Shown: positions 11,071 through 25,037, counted from the stretch's first letter. The stretch: 64,000 bases of DNA from Nematostella vectensis (GCF_932526225.1 NC_064034.1:2032001-2096000), one strand, 5' to 3'. Notes: generated by a model not told the origin, from the letters alone. A program made the numbers and translations.

Positions 11071-14000
11071 CAAGACAGTGTTATTTTGCCTTCTATAAAA
11101 AACACACGGCAAGCACCTTCTCCTCTAACCTTAAGGAGCAGCCGACTAGGTTGTTATCAGAACATATCAAAACACATTGCCCCAACAAACATAATTAGTT
11201 AATTTTAAAAAGCGGCATTGAAAACAATTCCAGACTTAAGCAAGGCGCAGACTTATTAGAGTCTAAACGCGGAGACATGGAGACGTGTCTTCAGACATTA
11301 AATGCTTGTATCTATTGAGATTAACAAAGGAAATTATTGATTAGTTAAAGGGAAGAGCTCAGTCGTATTGATGGCTGGTGCGGCGGGCATCCTGAGGGAT
11401 CATACCAAAGCGCGCGCTTCGTCCTTATTACGACATTACAGTGCGCTTAGTGGCATATTAAAGCCCTCGTACCGTGGCTAACTGAACCATTAACCGGAAG
11501 AGAGTGCAAGGCTGATAAGATGGGCTGAGATGTCATTGACTTATGCTGGTCCCAGCTACAGGCGTTGAGTGCGTCGCGTGATTACGTCCATTAGCCCAGC
11601 GAAATTACCGCTGTTTAGATGCTTGTGGATAGGGAGATAAGAGCGCGGAAGAGCGCGTTTTCTTCTCGCTGACTTCTACTCAGCATAAACACTCGGTTTG
11701 CGGGCAGGATCGTTGGATGTCTGGTCGCGCGACGGACTTGTTGTAGCGTTTAGTTAGCTTCTCATCGTCTCAAAGGCCAATCGGACTGGCCGTCGGGCAT
11801 GGTACATATCAAGTGATCACACCATCTGACGTGGCTTTCTTTACAAAAATGCACCGAGGAGTTGGCGCGACATTCAGAGCGCTTGAATTGCGATGGTAGT
11901 AACAATACCCGTGGGAGCAGCGTACTCGCATCCATAGAGGAACAAACGGCACATATTCAGAGTTTCTCCGCAAGACAAGGTAGGAGATATTGGAAAGTTT
12001 ACATTATGAAGCGTTATCAGTCCAAGTTGACATTTTTATCAACCGGGTGCAGCAGATCTGCGAGATAGGACATCTCAAGGGTTCTACTCGCTCCCGTACG
12101 CGAAACACTTGTTGTTCCCGACTGGTTATTTTGCTAAGTGTTACGGGGTTTAGCCGCAGTGCGGGAGACTTGCTGTGCGCAACGTGAGGGCGTGCAGCGA
12201 ACTCGTCATAGAGTCGTGTTTTGTTCGTGTTATTGAGCAAAACTGTTTATAAACTTTATAAGATGGCGAAGTCACTCGCACGAGGTAAGAAATCAAACTG
12301 CAACGAATCTTCTCGACTAAGAAATCCGCAAATGCAACAAAAATACAGCTCAGAGCCTAAGCAGATTACGTAGCAGCTTCCATTTGACTATTTGAAAAAT
12401 CGTACTTAAACTAAACACTGATCAAAGAAACTAAAGCGCTTATAGGTTAACTCCTTTTTGCTATATTCTCTGACTCTTGCCTTGTATGAATGTGTAATTT
12501 TTCACGAGGTTCCAGAGAACCGCGCCGTGGAATGGCATGAGACAAGTCTACACAGTCTCGAGGCCGTCTGCGGTTTTACAACCATTCGCGCGACGCAAAC
12601 AACTTGTTGATTTTCTTAGCACTAATTCGCGCGACTTCTGGGGCACGACTAGTATGTCATTTCTTGTAAAATTCCACCTCTATGACTGCTAATGAACGCT
12701 ATTCACACAAACAGCTGTAGCAGTGGCACGCCGCAAGGGCTCTCTCTTCCAGTCTCTTCGTTGTTGTGAATCGAGTTCGAGAACCGACCTTAAATGGAGC
12801 GAAAACTCGCTGCGTTTGTCTAGAAACTTTGCCCAATAATCTGGTATCCGGTCTAGTCGATTATCGAGCTTTGCCAAAACAATTAGACCAACTATTTGTC
12901 GTAGGCCATCCTACACATGAAATAAGACAATTTGAAGGATATCTTGATCAGCAATTTGCGGGAAAACAGGTATTGTATTCCGTCGGGATCTCGTCTGACA
13001 AAATTGAGTAAAAGGGCGCTGGCTGAATTTTTTAACGCAAACCTATACTATCTCTCTCAGGAAATAATTACTATTGTATCTATTTCAGTAACAAGCGAGG
13101 AGATAAGAAGTAATAAAGTTTAGGTTTTATTTTTATCGGCGCACTTGATATCCTTGTCATAGTATAGTGCGAGTAATTTCACGGCTTTGAAGACAGAGAT
13201 AAGTTGAGCGTTATCAGCTGCTGCAACACGCCATTTGAGATGATGAAAGCGAGAAAAAGAACTTCCAAACAAGTGTAGGTATCTTTGGATTTTGATTGTA
13301 TTTCATTAGCAATAACTTACTGACATTATTACCAATTAGATTACAAAGTTGACGCTTTGTGTACTTCTGTAGTTGTTTTAGCTGTTTTATAAATGCAATT
13401 CCTCTCGATCTGTTTTAGGTAACTGAACAGTTCGAGCGTTATCTGGAACAATCGATCAACATTGATAAGAGGCCCAAGCATTTAGTGATTGATAGCGTAG
13501 CAATGAATAAATGCAGACTTTTGTAACCCAAAGTAAACCTTTCCGCTCACCAGGCAAACACGGCAACTCCCCGTTGTTGTTTTGGTCTGATTCAGGCAAC
13601 GTAGCTTTATAGGAAATGAAAACGAAAACATGAAAATATTTTACAAGTTGTCCAATCTTAATCTTATAAAGTCTGTTTTGAGACTATCGTTTTGAGATTA
13701 TCTAGCAATAAAGGAACAACAAATAAAGACCGCATTTCAACGCTATAAGCAACTGTTATGATTGCGTAACTACTCGTTTTACGTTCTTGTAGTTGACAAA
13801 TATTGAAAATAAGCACACAATCAATTATTAAGATAAAATCTCCCTTTTGAGACAGAAATACCTTCTCAAATTAAAATAGCAAAATTTGACAGTATGGATG
13901 ATAGCCTTTGCAATAAATTGCAATATTTTGGAAAAAGCGTTGCTTGCATCACGTACGTAGCACGGTTTATACTTGAATTGCCCTGTAATATCAGGCGCGT

Positions 14001-15285
14001 GTGTTGCGGAAATCTGTTTTTATCGACTTTAAACGGACCGTCGACACCCAGGTTAATACACACCACATGAACGCAATCCCTAATAGCATAGATTTAACCC
14101 TATGTTATACTAGCTGGCATCCATCACAACGCTACCATACGATAACAACGAACTTTGCCAATAAATGGAATAAAGCTCACGCGCGAAAATATCTATCATT
14201 TGCTTCTTTTAAATCTGGCTCAAAGCAGAAAATCAGGCTAAACGCATTACCTTAAGACTGTTCTTTTTTTTGCGACCTTGGCCATTAGGGATACTTTGCG
14301 CACCTTTAATCCGTCGCCTAATGCCGAAATGTTAACTTGTTTACGACCCACTGTAATCTATTTTGATGATAACAAGGAAAGTTTGATCGATTTAGCTGTG
14401 TCTTTTTCAATCTATATCACAATATTTTCTGCCATTTTAGTTCTCAAATGCAGACAGCACTTGTGCAAATGTGTGCTGAGTTTTGTAGCGTTACCCATTT
14501 TCCCACGAGAGAAGAAATCGACCTTTCCACGAAAGTTATCAGTCGTATGATCGCTAGCCAACGGAGAGTTGCGATCCGAGAGATTCGTACTCTTTTCAGC
14601 ACCGTGGGAAAGTAACCTCGAAATACCGATCCGCGATAGCCCGAGCGCTGACATTCTCGGTCGATAACACTTATTGGACGAGCAGTCTTCCATTACTACG
14701 ACTTAATCCATGATAACAAACTTTTGTTTTTAGCGGGTGTGACGAAATCCCGTTACTTAATAGTATTTTCACAAGTACAAATCCTGACGGAGCCTGGGCG
14801 GCCTAAAAATTGCGTGCAATCCACGATAATAATTCGGAAAATTTTCTCGGTGCAGATCTGGATTTGATTTACTTGTTGAAAGTGGCTTTGAACTTGTTTT
14901 TCTTATGTGTGTGATGTCCAGTCTTTTGAATGAGACACAAAACCGAGGTCCCGTCTCCTAACCGCCCTAACGATTTACAATTTAAATGGGACGTGAAAGA
15001 ACCCGTGTGCTAAGGCATAGCTCCCAGTATCACAGCTTAGCTATCTCTCTCTCGATAGAGAACGAAGAAGCGCCGAAGTGCCTTAATTAGGAACGGTTAT
15101 TATAAGCTAAACAAGCAGATTGTACTTGTACACAAGCTTTCTGTAACGCAAAAACATAAAACTGTAACGCAAACTCGCTGATGATATTCTTTGATATGCT
15201 CGAAACTGCGTGTAAATTGACGCGTAACCTTGCGTATAAAGCTGAGCATTAGTCTATTTGAAAGAGACTGCGTATATGAATCCTA
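11071..15285. other. Gene-free stretch, distal upstream of hedgehog
   Basis: Moderately complex AT-rich DNA with no ORF that resembles a protein, no splice-supported exon chain, no tRNA-like fold and no large repeat visible. It could contain regulatory DNA for the hedgehog gene, but nothing in the sequence itself proves that. Confidence 0.5.
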
Positions 15286-15289
15286 GACT

Positions 15290-15690
15290 ACGTGTCAGAC
15301 GTGTGAAACTGCGTGCGCGACTGCGTGTAAGATTGCGTGAAGGCTGCGTGTAAGGCTGCGCGTAAGACTGCGTGTAAGATTGCGTGTAAGATTGCGTGAA
15401 GGCTGCGTGTAAGATTGCGTGTAAGATTGCGTGTAAGACTGCGTGTAAGATTGCGTGAAGGCTGCGTGTAAGGCTGTGTGTAAGACTGCTTGTAAGATTG
15501 CGTGAAGGCTGCGTGTAAGACCGCGTGTTGGACTGCGCATATGACCTCGTGTTAGACTGCGCATATGACCGCGTGTTAGACTGCGCATATGACCGCGTGT
15601 TAGACTGTGCATATGACCGCGTGTTAGACTGCGCATATGACCGCGTGTTAGACTGCGTGTATGGTTATGCGTGCAATACTGTGCATATGA
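15290..15690. repeat. 12-/24-bp tandem array (GCGTGTAAGACT and GCATATGACCGC types)
   Basis: The first half is built from 12-mers of the form ACTGCGTGTAAG/ATTGCGTGTAAG with GTGAAGGCT variants. The second half is a 24-bp unit TTAGACTGCGCATATGACCG repeated about six times. Both share the TGCG core, so one probably arose from the other. The long minus-strand frame across it is a repeat artefact. Confidence 0.9.
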
Positions 15691-18600
15691 CTTAGCGATG
15701 TAGACAAAACTGCGTGTAATCCGAGGGGTAAATGCTTGAAACGTCAGTGCAGATACAGGGTTTACAGAGGCGTATAATATACCACAATAACCCGTTTAGT
15801 TTATTTCTCAGTGTGCAAAATCAGACGAAAAGAAAACATAGGTATTTTGCTCTTGGTTTCATAAACTACCGTATTCCTATTCCTTTAGATTACTGCTGTA
15901 CAGATAAATATTCCATCCACCCTCAGAAAAATTATACACAAAGTCGTAAGATCCGAGTAACATAACAGGCATGTGGTCCTTAGTGTTCTTTTCTACATAC
16001 GCCAACGCAAATACTATTTTTGCTGGGGCTAATGAACCAGTTAAAGAAAAAGCTTAACCCATCGCCGCGGGGAGTGCTCAACCATCTCCTGATTGCTTAG
16101 AATACATTAAACACGCGTGTTCTTCACTAGAACAACAATGAAGTGATGTGCATATCCCTTGTATCGCTTTTGACAGTTTCGCGAGGGTTGGTAAAGCGCT
16201 ATTATTTATCCCATGTATCCCGCCGCACGATGAGCCAAGGTGACAAAGCAAAACCAAAAAACCTTCAAAACCAATTTGTAGCGAGTAAATGTGCTTAGTG
16301 ACTGATTATTTGTGATTCGTACAACTCCCCGCCGAGACTTGAGAGGTACACAATTAGGGGGTTGTAAAGCGGACGCGGTGGTAGCTCGCCATGGAGCCTA
16401 TTTGCGCGAGGACACGCTGAGATTCCACAGACAGAATCCATTAATGTCATTCTGTAAAGGATGGGATTTGAATCAGAGAGCGATTGTGACGGTGTTTAAG
16501 TACACGCCATCCAGGTCTAAATGATCTGTTCCTGGATCTCAATATCTCACGGCGGATGCAGGTGAGAGAGGCGGCGGAGCACACCCTACACACGTCCACG
16601 TTTTTCTTGCTCGGCTCATACACAAGAACAGTAAGAGGTTTGCAACTTAAACTCAGCTTTCGCCATTTTTCTTGGGCTTAAGGCATTGGTCTTGGAATCT
16701 AATTAATCCTGACCAGTTCATTCGAAAATTGATCAGCCCTACACAGCGTTTTTGAACTTGGTAACATTTAACGCCTTAAACGGCTGCGTGGGGTACTATA
16801 GCTAAACATCTACAACTGGTCTCGGCTCGGCGTGTTCCTAGTCCTTTACAACCGGTCGCTCGTTTGAGGCGTATAAAAAATCATTCTTATTCTTTCCATG
16901 AGCCCACTTTACAGTTTTGTTGTCAAGAGTATTGTAGCTCGCTAGGCGACCATTTACGACGAAGGACAACAGTGTGGTGATAGGTGCACGGCCATCAATG
17001 CGTCCGTGCACCTATCCTGTGAACACCACACCTAGAACTGAGTCTTACTTATGCGCTTCACCTGGTTTATATTTACTTCAAACTTTCACTACTTCTTTTA
17101 TATACTACTAATCCAGAACATTTGACTCTATATACCCGCTCTATATATAATTTTCGCCTTCGTAGAGACCTCGCCCGATGAGGCCTGTGGGTCAGCATCT
17201 AGCTGCGCAACCTCCACCCCCCCCCCCCCTAGAACTTAACCTTATGGGGGTGGGGTAAAGCAAATTTTCAGCCATCAGACTTTAGCCCCCCCTCTCAGAA
17301 AGTGTCTACCTCTGGCATTGGCGCGTAATTTACAAACATGAATTTCTTTCGGCTTATCTTAATGTGTGACAAACGATGTTTAATAGCGCGATTCGATGAA
17401 AGGTAATTCCGTGCATTCCTGACTCGCGTACGTTTCCGGGTGATAAGCTAAATCACCTGTAAATGCCTAATCATGCTTCTACACCAGATACCACGATAGA
17501 GCTAAGCCGATTTCAACTCTTTTACTTCATTGCTGCGTCTCATTTACACGTCATGTTGCAAGCATGGACAATTTTATTCTCATTTCTTCTATAGATTACA
17601 AAGAATCTTTACATTACACACACAAAAAAAACAGTTAGTCTAAGACTCAATTACAAAATGTAAATACCGAAATAAAAGAAATTTTTAAAAATGTCATAAC
17701 TAAAAACACTAAAATTTCAATAAATAAACATTGACGAAAAAGAAGAATTTTTGGTTAACAAAAAACTGGACGCAGAGCAAAAGATTATTCTAATAGGCCA
17801 AAAATATAAAGAACCACGAAACTTTGCAAAATTTTAACAGAAAAAAAAGTGAGCAACACAACCAGCTACGAAAATATATATCAAGTACTGGAGTTTCACG
17901 CTCACCAGAAACATAGAAACGTCCCCTGAAACATAGCCTAAAATAAAGCTAATTCTCGTCAATAAACAGACGGCAGCGAGAAAAAAAACCTGAATCGAAA
18001 CTTATCCCCAGGACCCCTAGCATTGGCCGAGCGAGTATAAAGTTCACCCAATATTAATATTTTCCAGCCAGTTATCAAATGGTCGGTCCAAGAAAATTAT
18101 GTCTTCGCTTGAATCCGCAATGTTGTCCGTCTTTCTCGTGTGTTGTATACATTCTTCACCCGCCGATTAAGTAATAGTCGATAAACTTATAAAGAGACCA
18201 TAAAAGGATTCTAGATGTTTTCTGCCCATAAATGTCACCTACCCGTCAGTAATGCTGTTTTCAATAAACAGTGATGCTATGGTATTATTGAAAAAGGAAT
18301 GCGGAAATTCTCCTCTCTCTTTTTCGGTATTTCCTTAGGGACCGACCGTTAAATCTGACCGTTTCTTCGACCAGTCTCTAGAAAAAATATTCGAACAAGC
18401 AAACCTTGGCTAGAAGGCACAGAAAAAAATCGAGGTGACTAAACTGGTTGCGACGAAAAAATATCGAGCAGATAAAAACCACTAACCACCCATTGGAGCT
18501 ATCAGATGGTAGAAGGGTCCACAGGCCCACAGTCAGAGTTCACATGGCATCTTCTATATCTTTGTACTCATTGTAGCGGGAATTGACGATTGTTCACGAT

Positions 18601-20963
18601 CAATTACCAAAGACCACACGGTTTTAATATTATAGATTTCTGCGTGTCGAGATAATGAATGAGTGACTTCCGGTGGTTATCTACTCCCTGGGCGCGCGCG
18701 CATTCGAGGAAACCCAGACATTTAAACAGTTTAACACTCGTTTGAGATGATATAATGTAATTACTACATGGGAAGCACATCGCTGAGACATTTGACAGGT
18801 CAGGTCGCTAGTACACATCGCGACATAGTAGTGCGCCTTAGGAAAATTGAATGGACGCAGAAAGGGGAATTCATGTGATATCTATACAGTATATAGATTT
18901 ACTAAATGCTATAAACCTGGATTCCATTGAGTGTTAGCCAATTAGCTCAGACCATATTTTCATTCCGACGTGGGATGGGTGAAGGGGCCATGAGGGTGCT
19001 TTTACGCTTGTGAGTGTCCATATAAAATACGTCATGTCTATATGGGGTATACAAATACGTATTGTGTTGCGCTATTAATTTCCCGCTAAAATGGGTGACT
19101 AGCTATGTTGCGTCACTCTTCGCCATTTGTTCCTTATTGTCTTGTTCTACTTGTACTGTTGAACGTATATTCATCCTTTGTTATTCATTCAACATAAAAA
19201 GTTCTATGATATAAACAGTATCAAAAGTATAATGGTGACTCCTATCCAGAATCATGTAACGGACAGAATAGTGCGTGTTCAATCACATCAGACTCGCTGA
19301 CAAGTGTGGATGACCCACTTAAAAGGCGTTAAAGAGCGAAACCACAGATAGGAATGGTAGCAGAGAGTGCGTGGGAATACATTCCGCTTCGGATCCATGT
19401 CAAGCAAGTAATTCTTTCAAGCGATCGTGATACCGATCAGGGCGAAGCCCGGGGAGGTATGACCCTTTCAGGCATTTTGTCAACTCTAGAAAGGGCCCAC
19501 ACAGAGTAGTCTATATCAAGGCGCGCAGTGCGTTCACTTGTTCATGTCTACAATAGCTGGGACGTACGGTAAGCAAATGTTTATTGTGTTTTGTGCATGT
19601 GTAAGCGACAGAGATAAGACCACGAGTGCTATCAAGTGCATATGGAAGACAGCTCGCGATGCGAGTGCACATTTTCTGCACGTGTAACAATACGATTCAT
19701 TTTATTTATCATATGGTTTACTGGTACGCAACTGAAAGTCTGGTATAGAATTTAGTATCGAGTCACAGTACATGAGATTTCCTTCTTTGTTCTGGTTAAC
19801 TGCATTCGCTCAAGAGTTGTCGGCGCACGTTCATTCGTCAGTGTTGGATCAATCTAACAAGCCTCTACTAAGGCTACCCTGAGAGATGGTCATAGGTTGC
19901 TGAAAAGCGAATTTTCGAGCTGAGGCAGTTTTCTGACGTCACTGTTCAGATGCGGTTAGCTATAGTCTCTTAGTATTTTACCGTAAAGTAAGCCTAAGTA
20001 ACAAGGACTATAAAACAGATATTACTCTTTTACCTTTTAGTAGTAAAAGGCTATGTTAGGCTTGATTTATACCTATATGCTATCGCCACTTTCAAGAACT
20101 CAACGCTATGTATATAACCGCTTTGTGCTCATGTAGGTCAGTCGATATTTATTGCTCGGGATATTTATGTTGCTTCGACTGTTAAGGGAGAAAACAATGA
20201 AATTGAATTTATAATTCAGTAGCAATTCCTTCTGTCTGATGCGTTTCAGCCATTTTCTATTTCTATTCGCATTTTCTGCGAAGTGAAGACTAACTTTCAA
20301 GGTCAATTGAGGACTCTTCTGCACGGTGCTGTCGCTACGCTCACTTCCATAGAAATACTTCAGAAATACCTAGTTTTTTTTTTCTGTTTCTGAACATAAT
20401 ATCTTGCTTATACCATTAATGCTAATTGCAATTAAACGCCAAGGCGCGAGCGAATGTTTATGTCGTTTTTCTCGCCGTCGTCGTATTGCGCAGGTTATGT
20501 CACAAGGCTTTTGGTAACGTGACAGGGCGAGCGTTAGCCGTGTTCTGTGCCGATTAAAATACTTGAACAACCTGCTCGTGTGCCACAGGGGGCGATATCT
20601 TGCCCTTGAGCAAGGGACCCTAGTGTTACCGGTAGACAAGTGTTTTCACGCGGCATGACAACGCATTTGTAAACAATCATGTCTGCCTTGTGTCCGTTTG
20701 ATATACTATTAGCGCCGGCTTTGCCATGTTGCGCTAGGTCTGTATTCTTCGCGCGCTTTTGAGTTCGCTCTTCTTTGTGCGGCGGCGAGGATTTAGCTCT
20801 AGGCCAAACCGATAACATCCAGATTATCATTATTTGTTTACATTCATTGATCAAATGTTCTAAGCAAATTTGATGCATCGTTGAGACTTTAATTTCTATC
20901 ACAGGTCTGACGGTAGCCATACAAAATCTAAAGCAAGAAAGTTTACTGAGAGCGTAACAAGGC
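15691..20963. other. Gene-free region immediately upstream of hedgehog
   Basis: No exon chain is recognised. It contains a perfect 13-bp hairpin at 16979-17016 and a C11 tract near 17220. AACCACCCA at 18484-18492 is one base from the canonical GLI site GACCACCCA, so it would be an unremarkable chance hit. The region must include the hedgehog promoter and 5' untranslated sequence, but the transcription start cannot be placed. Confidence 0.5.
16979..17016. other. Perfect 13-bp inverted repeat (hairpin)
   Basis: GATAGGTGCACGG and CCGTGCACCTATC are exact reverse complements separated by 12 bases. A further GTGGTG/CACCAC pair lies outside with a small internal loop. It could be a small-RNA-like fold, a cruciform or a tiny MITE. 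There is no evidence of expression. Confidence 0.6.
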
Positions 20964-23408
20964 ATGGGTCAACAATTCCCTTGCTTGTTAAGTTGCGGGA
21001 TCGCTCTTTTTATTTTCCAACTGCTCATCCACGGAGCCGGGACGTGTGGACCGGGCAAGGCTGCCTTTGACAGAGATAACAGAGCCATTCCAATGAAGAT
21101 CCGAGAACACATTCCTGACACGAGCGAAACTTCACTGCAAGCGAGTGGTCCTTCTAGGAAGATTAAGAGGGGATCTAACGGTTATAAGGAGCTCATCACG
21201 AATGCGGATCCCAATATCGTGTTCCGAGAGGATAAAGCGGGAAACAATCGACGCATGTCTAAGGTAAAGACTTAGAGCGGAGCCAGCGTGATAAGAATAG
21301 GAAGGAAAGGTTGACATGCCTCCATAGAAAAAGCGTATTAATGTGGTTAGGTTTTCTGAAGCCGCTGTTTTTTTATGTATTAGACCCTATCGCTAACTCG
21401 TTGCCTTGATAGTGTATGATCTGATTGGTTTTCTAGCACGGGCGACATGTACTAAGATAACCACTAAGATCACGTGGAAGGCTTCAGCACACGATAACAG
21501 ATAACTAATTAAAGCTAGCAGTACATCGATAAGCAGGGCCTCCAAATTGTCGCTCTAAAATTCGATGTGCTTATAAGAAGTACAATGCACACGTATCTTT
21601 TTTAAGTGCTGGCTTGCTCGACTTTTTTATTTTATGGATTACTCGCAAATGACACGATTCCTTCGCACAGTATAGGCATGTTCACGAGTGATAAAAACCA
21701 TTCGCTGGCCCTATATCCGCTAGATGCTATCAACATTGAACATTGTGTCTTAACAGAGGTGTGAGCGCAAGCTTAAGATTCTGTCCTCGCTTGTGCGCAA
21801 AGAGTGGATCGGTGACGTGAAGGTCCGTGTTATTCGCGCGTATGATGATGGCACGAGCAAGAAAAGGCACCACGGACCTCACTCACTACACTTCTCAGGA
21901 CGAGCGCTTGACATCACCACGTCAGACGAGAAGAGGGATAAGCTGCCCATGCTAGGACGGCTCGCGTATAGAGCGGGATTTGACTGGGTATACCGCGCAA
22001 AAGCTTACATCCATGCGTCCGTGAAATCAGGTGAGACTTGAAAAGAGTATCAGGAATCTAGCACTGTATTGGAACTTTATTGATGTCAGCGAGGGACGAG
22101 GCGCATATGGACGTAATGGGCAATTAGCGGAGCATGACGTGAAATGCTGTGAATTCAAAATGATAAATTCCATAGGACTTACAGTGACGGAATATTGATT
22201 ATTCATAGATCATTTCAAAATCTTAGCCGTCTCGCCTCGATAAAAGGCGTAGGAGTGGATTTTTTCTAGAAACAACAAGTTCAGGAATAATACCAATAAG
22301 ACATCGTATGACTTGTCGCCAATTACTGGTTTGTTAGTTTTATTGATTGTCCTAGTCAATATCTTGTAGTTTATTAATTAGGTATTGAGTATCGAGATAA
22401 TCATGATAACACGAGAGGCGCAAAGAGCATAAGACCCTCCCCGCACTGAACTAATCATCATCGAAATCTCGGCGAAGTGACTTGAAAAGCGCCGGCTGTA
22501 GAAAACGGCTACTTAAAAGAGCTCGGAGAGAATACTTAAGATATTAGTAGCTCTGTTAGAGTTTTCCCCAAGCATCAGAGGAGAAAATTAGTACGGTAGC
22601 GAACAAGCTTGTGCGGTCTAGCAACTTTAGGATTTTTATTAGGTTCGTTTCGGATGTGGTTGTCGGCTGAGTTTAATTGAATGAGACACTAATCAAATAA
22701 CGGTCATGCATAACCCAGCAGGTTATTGACTTTGCAAATTGTGTATTGTTTTCATGCTGTGCGCTTGCAGACGACGAGGACGATTACAGGGAGAACACTG
22801 GCTGCTTTCCTGCCGCGTCAACTGCAAGACTCGCTACAGGTGAGCAGGTGCCTATGGTGGATTTACGACTCGGGGACAAGGTGGCCAGCGTGGATGACCG
22901 AGGAGGAATCATCTACAGTCCAGTTATCATGTTTTTGCATCGCAGCCCGGAGCTTATTATGGATTTCTTAAAATTCCGGACGGAAAATCAAACGGAGTTG
23001 GTAATTACTGCTTCACACCTTATCTACAAAATCAACAGACAGTCCAAACGGAAAGAGGCCTGTTTCGCTAAGGATGTTACGGTTGGAGACCTGGTCTTCG
23101 TCGGGGGTCGATCGTCTACAAAGAGTCTTTCCCCGGGGCGAGTGACAAGCGTTGAGCGGACAAGAAGCCGTGGTGTCTTTGCGCCACTAACACAAGCCGG
23201 CAATCTATTTGTGGACGATATTCTTGTGTCGTGTTATGCCATAACTTCCAGTGATAGCATCGCGCATTGGAGTCTTGCGCCTGTTAGACTCGTCGGTGCT
23301 ATCTGCCCGCGGTGCTTTGACATCGAGTACAGCGGTATTCACTGGTACCCGCGTATTCTATTGACGATCTTCGGTAAGATTGTGGAATTGTGTGGAGGGT
23401 TTTTATAA
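20964..23408 (+). CDS. hh: Hedgehog signalling protein, complete, three exons
   Basis: A secreted morphogen precursor that cleaves itself and attaches cholesterol. Exons 20964-21263, 21757-22030 and 22771-23408 join in phase to give 403 residues. Residues 1-27 are a signal peptide, followed by Cys28-GPGK, the N-palmitoylation site. The Hh-N domain spans about 28-202, with zinc ligands His145 (SLHF), Asp152 (LDITTSD) and His186 (IHAS). Autocleavage falls between Gly202 and Cys203 (GCFP). The Hint/Hog domain has the TASH catalytic motif and SCYA. A C-terminal GIHWYPRILL segment matches the sterol-recognition region. The two intron positions appear to match those of bilaterian hedgehog genes. 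By eye, the loop before AYIHAS is one residue shorter than in vertebrate Hh and lacks the glutamate equivalent to Shh Glu177. AATAAA at 23857-23862 could be a poly(A) signal. Sea anemones are known to have two hedgehog genes; which one this is cannot be decided here. Confidence 0.97.
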
Positions 23409-24907
23409 GAATACGTCAGGCTGAGTATGTAGAGGTTGAGATGCACTCTCTCGCGTGTTCAGAAAGTGAAGGATACGCATGACCAACTCATTGGCATTTC
23501 TTTCAGCCCGACAGCTTACTTAAAAACATTTGTCAATGTTACGAGAGAAAAGCTGAGACTAGAGAATCGACCGTTTCAAATCCATGTGGTAACTCGGTAA
23601 TTAACAAGAGCCCAGAGTTCGGCGGTCCCAGGTTGACGTGCGTTGCCTGTAGATCAATGCGACTGCATCCATTTTAGCTAACAATGCTAATTAGGGTAAT
23701 TATACGGTATGATTGGCACCCGGCGGAGTGCGTCTAATTGGCTTCTCGTTCAAATTGGATTCCGCGAGAATGTGAAAAGAACACATGATTTGCACGCGGT
23801 AATGTGGTTTATAGACGTCATTTGCTTTAAGTGCGTCGTAAGAAGTAGAAAAGTGGAATAAAATGTAACGCATGTCACATCGTACAATGTCACGGGCTTA
23901 CTTTATGAGGATGTTTTACAAAGTGATTCCTTCGTCAAGCTCAATCAAAACGACGATACAAAACGTTCATGACAAGCGCCAGGTTACTGTGAGCCCTTGT
24001 GGTCGTAATGGAGGTCATAAAATACAGTAAATGTACTGACTTTCTTTCAACCTGAAATTGCGCTGTCCGCTGTGCAGAGGTAACAGAAATTTGCGCTCTT
24101 TCCCGCCCTTCTCAAGTCAGCTATCCACCTATATCATCATTCACCTCCAATCACGAGGAGCCCATGCCCGCATCTGGAGGACTGATGCTAGGTTAATATG
24201 GTGCTAAAGACGCGGAAAATAATATAAAACAGACTGTGTTGGCTTTTATCAGTCTAACGGTACCTAGCATCTAGGCTTATTATAGGAAAATTACAATTTA
24301 TGACTTACAGGGATTTCGTTTTGTATGTTTCACAAAAAGATAGACACTTCCGCACGGAGCAACCCGACTTTGTAAGGATTTTCCCTTGAGTCCCACATTT
24401 TGTAATAATATTTTATTTTTATGTCCATTAATTATGTCACGAGCATTGACTCTTCGGAAACGAAGAAAAAAAAAAACTTTGTAGCAGCACTATGCACCGT
24501 AGCTAGGTTACTCAGGTAACTTAACGATCATGTATCTATTTATATTGTACCTTTTTAGAGCTTTTATCTAACATAAGACGATAACTCCTGGTATTAAATA
24601 CACTGTCAAAAGAGGATGGTCTGGTTTTCTGTAATTATTAAGCTTTGAAAGAGATCTTGTCAGCCACACTTTTTCTGTTGTTTTAAACCAATATAGAGTA
24701 TGAGAATGAATCTCAAAAAGACCACCTAAAAACAATCCAATAAAACATACCGGAACAGCTTTCTCACACTTAGTACTTTGTCAGGGTTACCAAATGGTGC
24801 TGGCTGACTGAAGCTCTTAAGCGGTATCTAGAAAAAAGCCCGAAAACGCAACTGTTCTAACCGATCATGCACTTACCAAAGCAGTGTATAGAAACAAGGT
24901 TTATAAA

Positions 24908-25037
24908 AGAGTGGTTTTCATAAGCCCGTCGAAAATACTCTAGCTCAGGTATCACTAATACACTATAATGTTCTTTCTTGTGCAGGCTTGACTTTAGACT
25001 GCTACTCTTTGTTTTACGGGCTTACGAAAATCACTCT
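24908..25037. repeat. Inverted repeat, 22-bp arms
   Basis: AGAGTGGTTTTCATAAGCCC...(24908-24929) pairs with ACGGGCTTACGAAAATCACT...(25016-25037) with two mismatches across an 86-bp spacer. The same GTTTTCATAAGCCCGT core occurs at about 8229-8244, suggesting a dispersed small inverted-repeat element. Confidence 0.65.

Noticed and set aside
18484-18492. GLI-like site AACCACCCA upstream of hedgehog
   Set aside because: One base off the core consensus, single copy, and expected by chance in several kilobases.
20534-20965. 143-codon minus-strand frame ending at the hedgehog start
   Set aside because: No recognisable protein, no splice support, and it overlaps the probable hedgehog promoter and 5' untranslated sequence.
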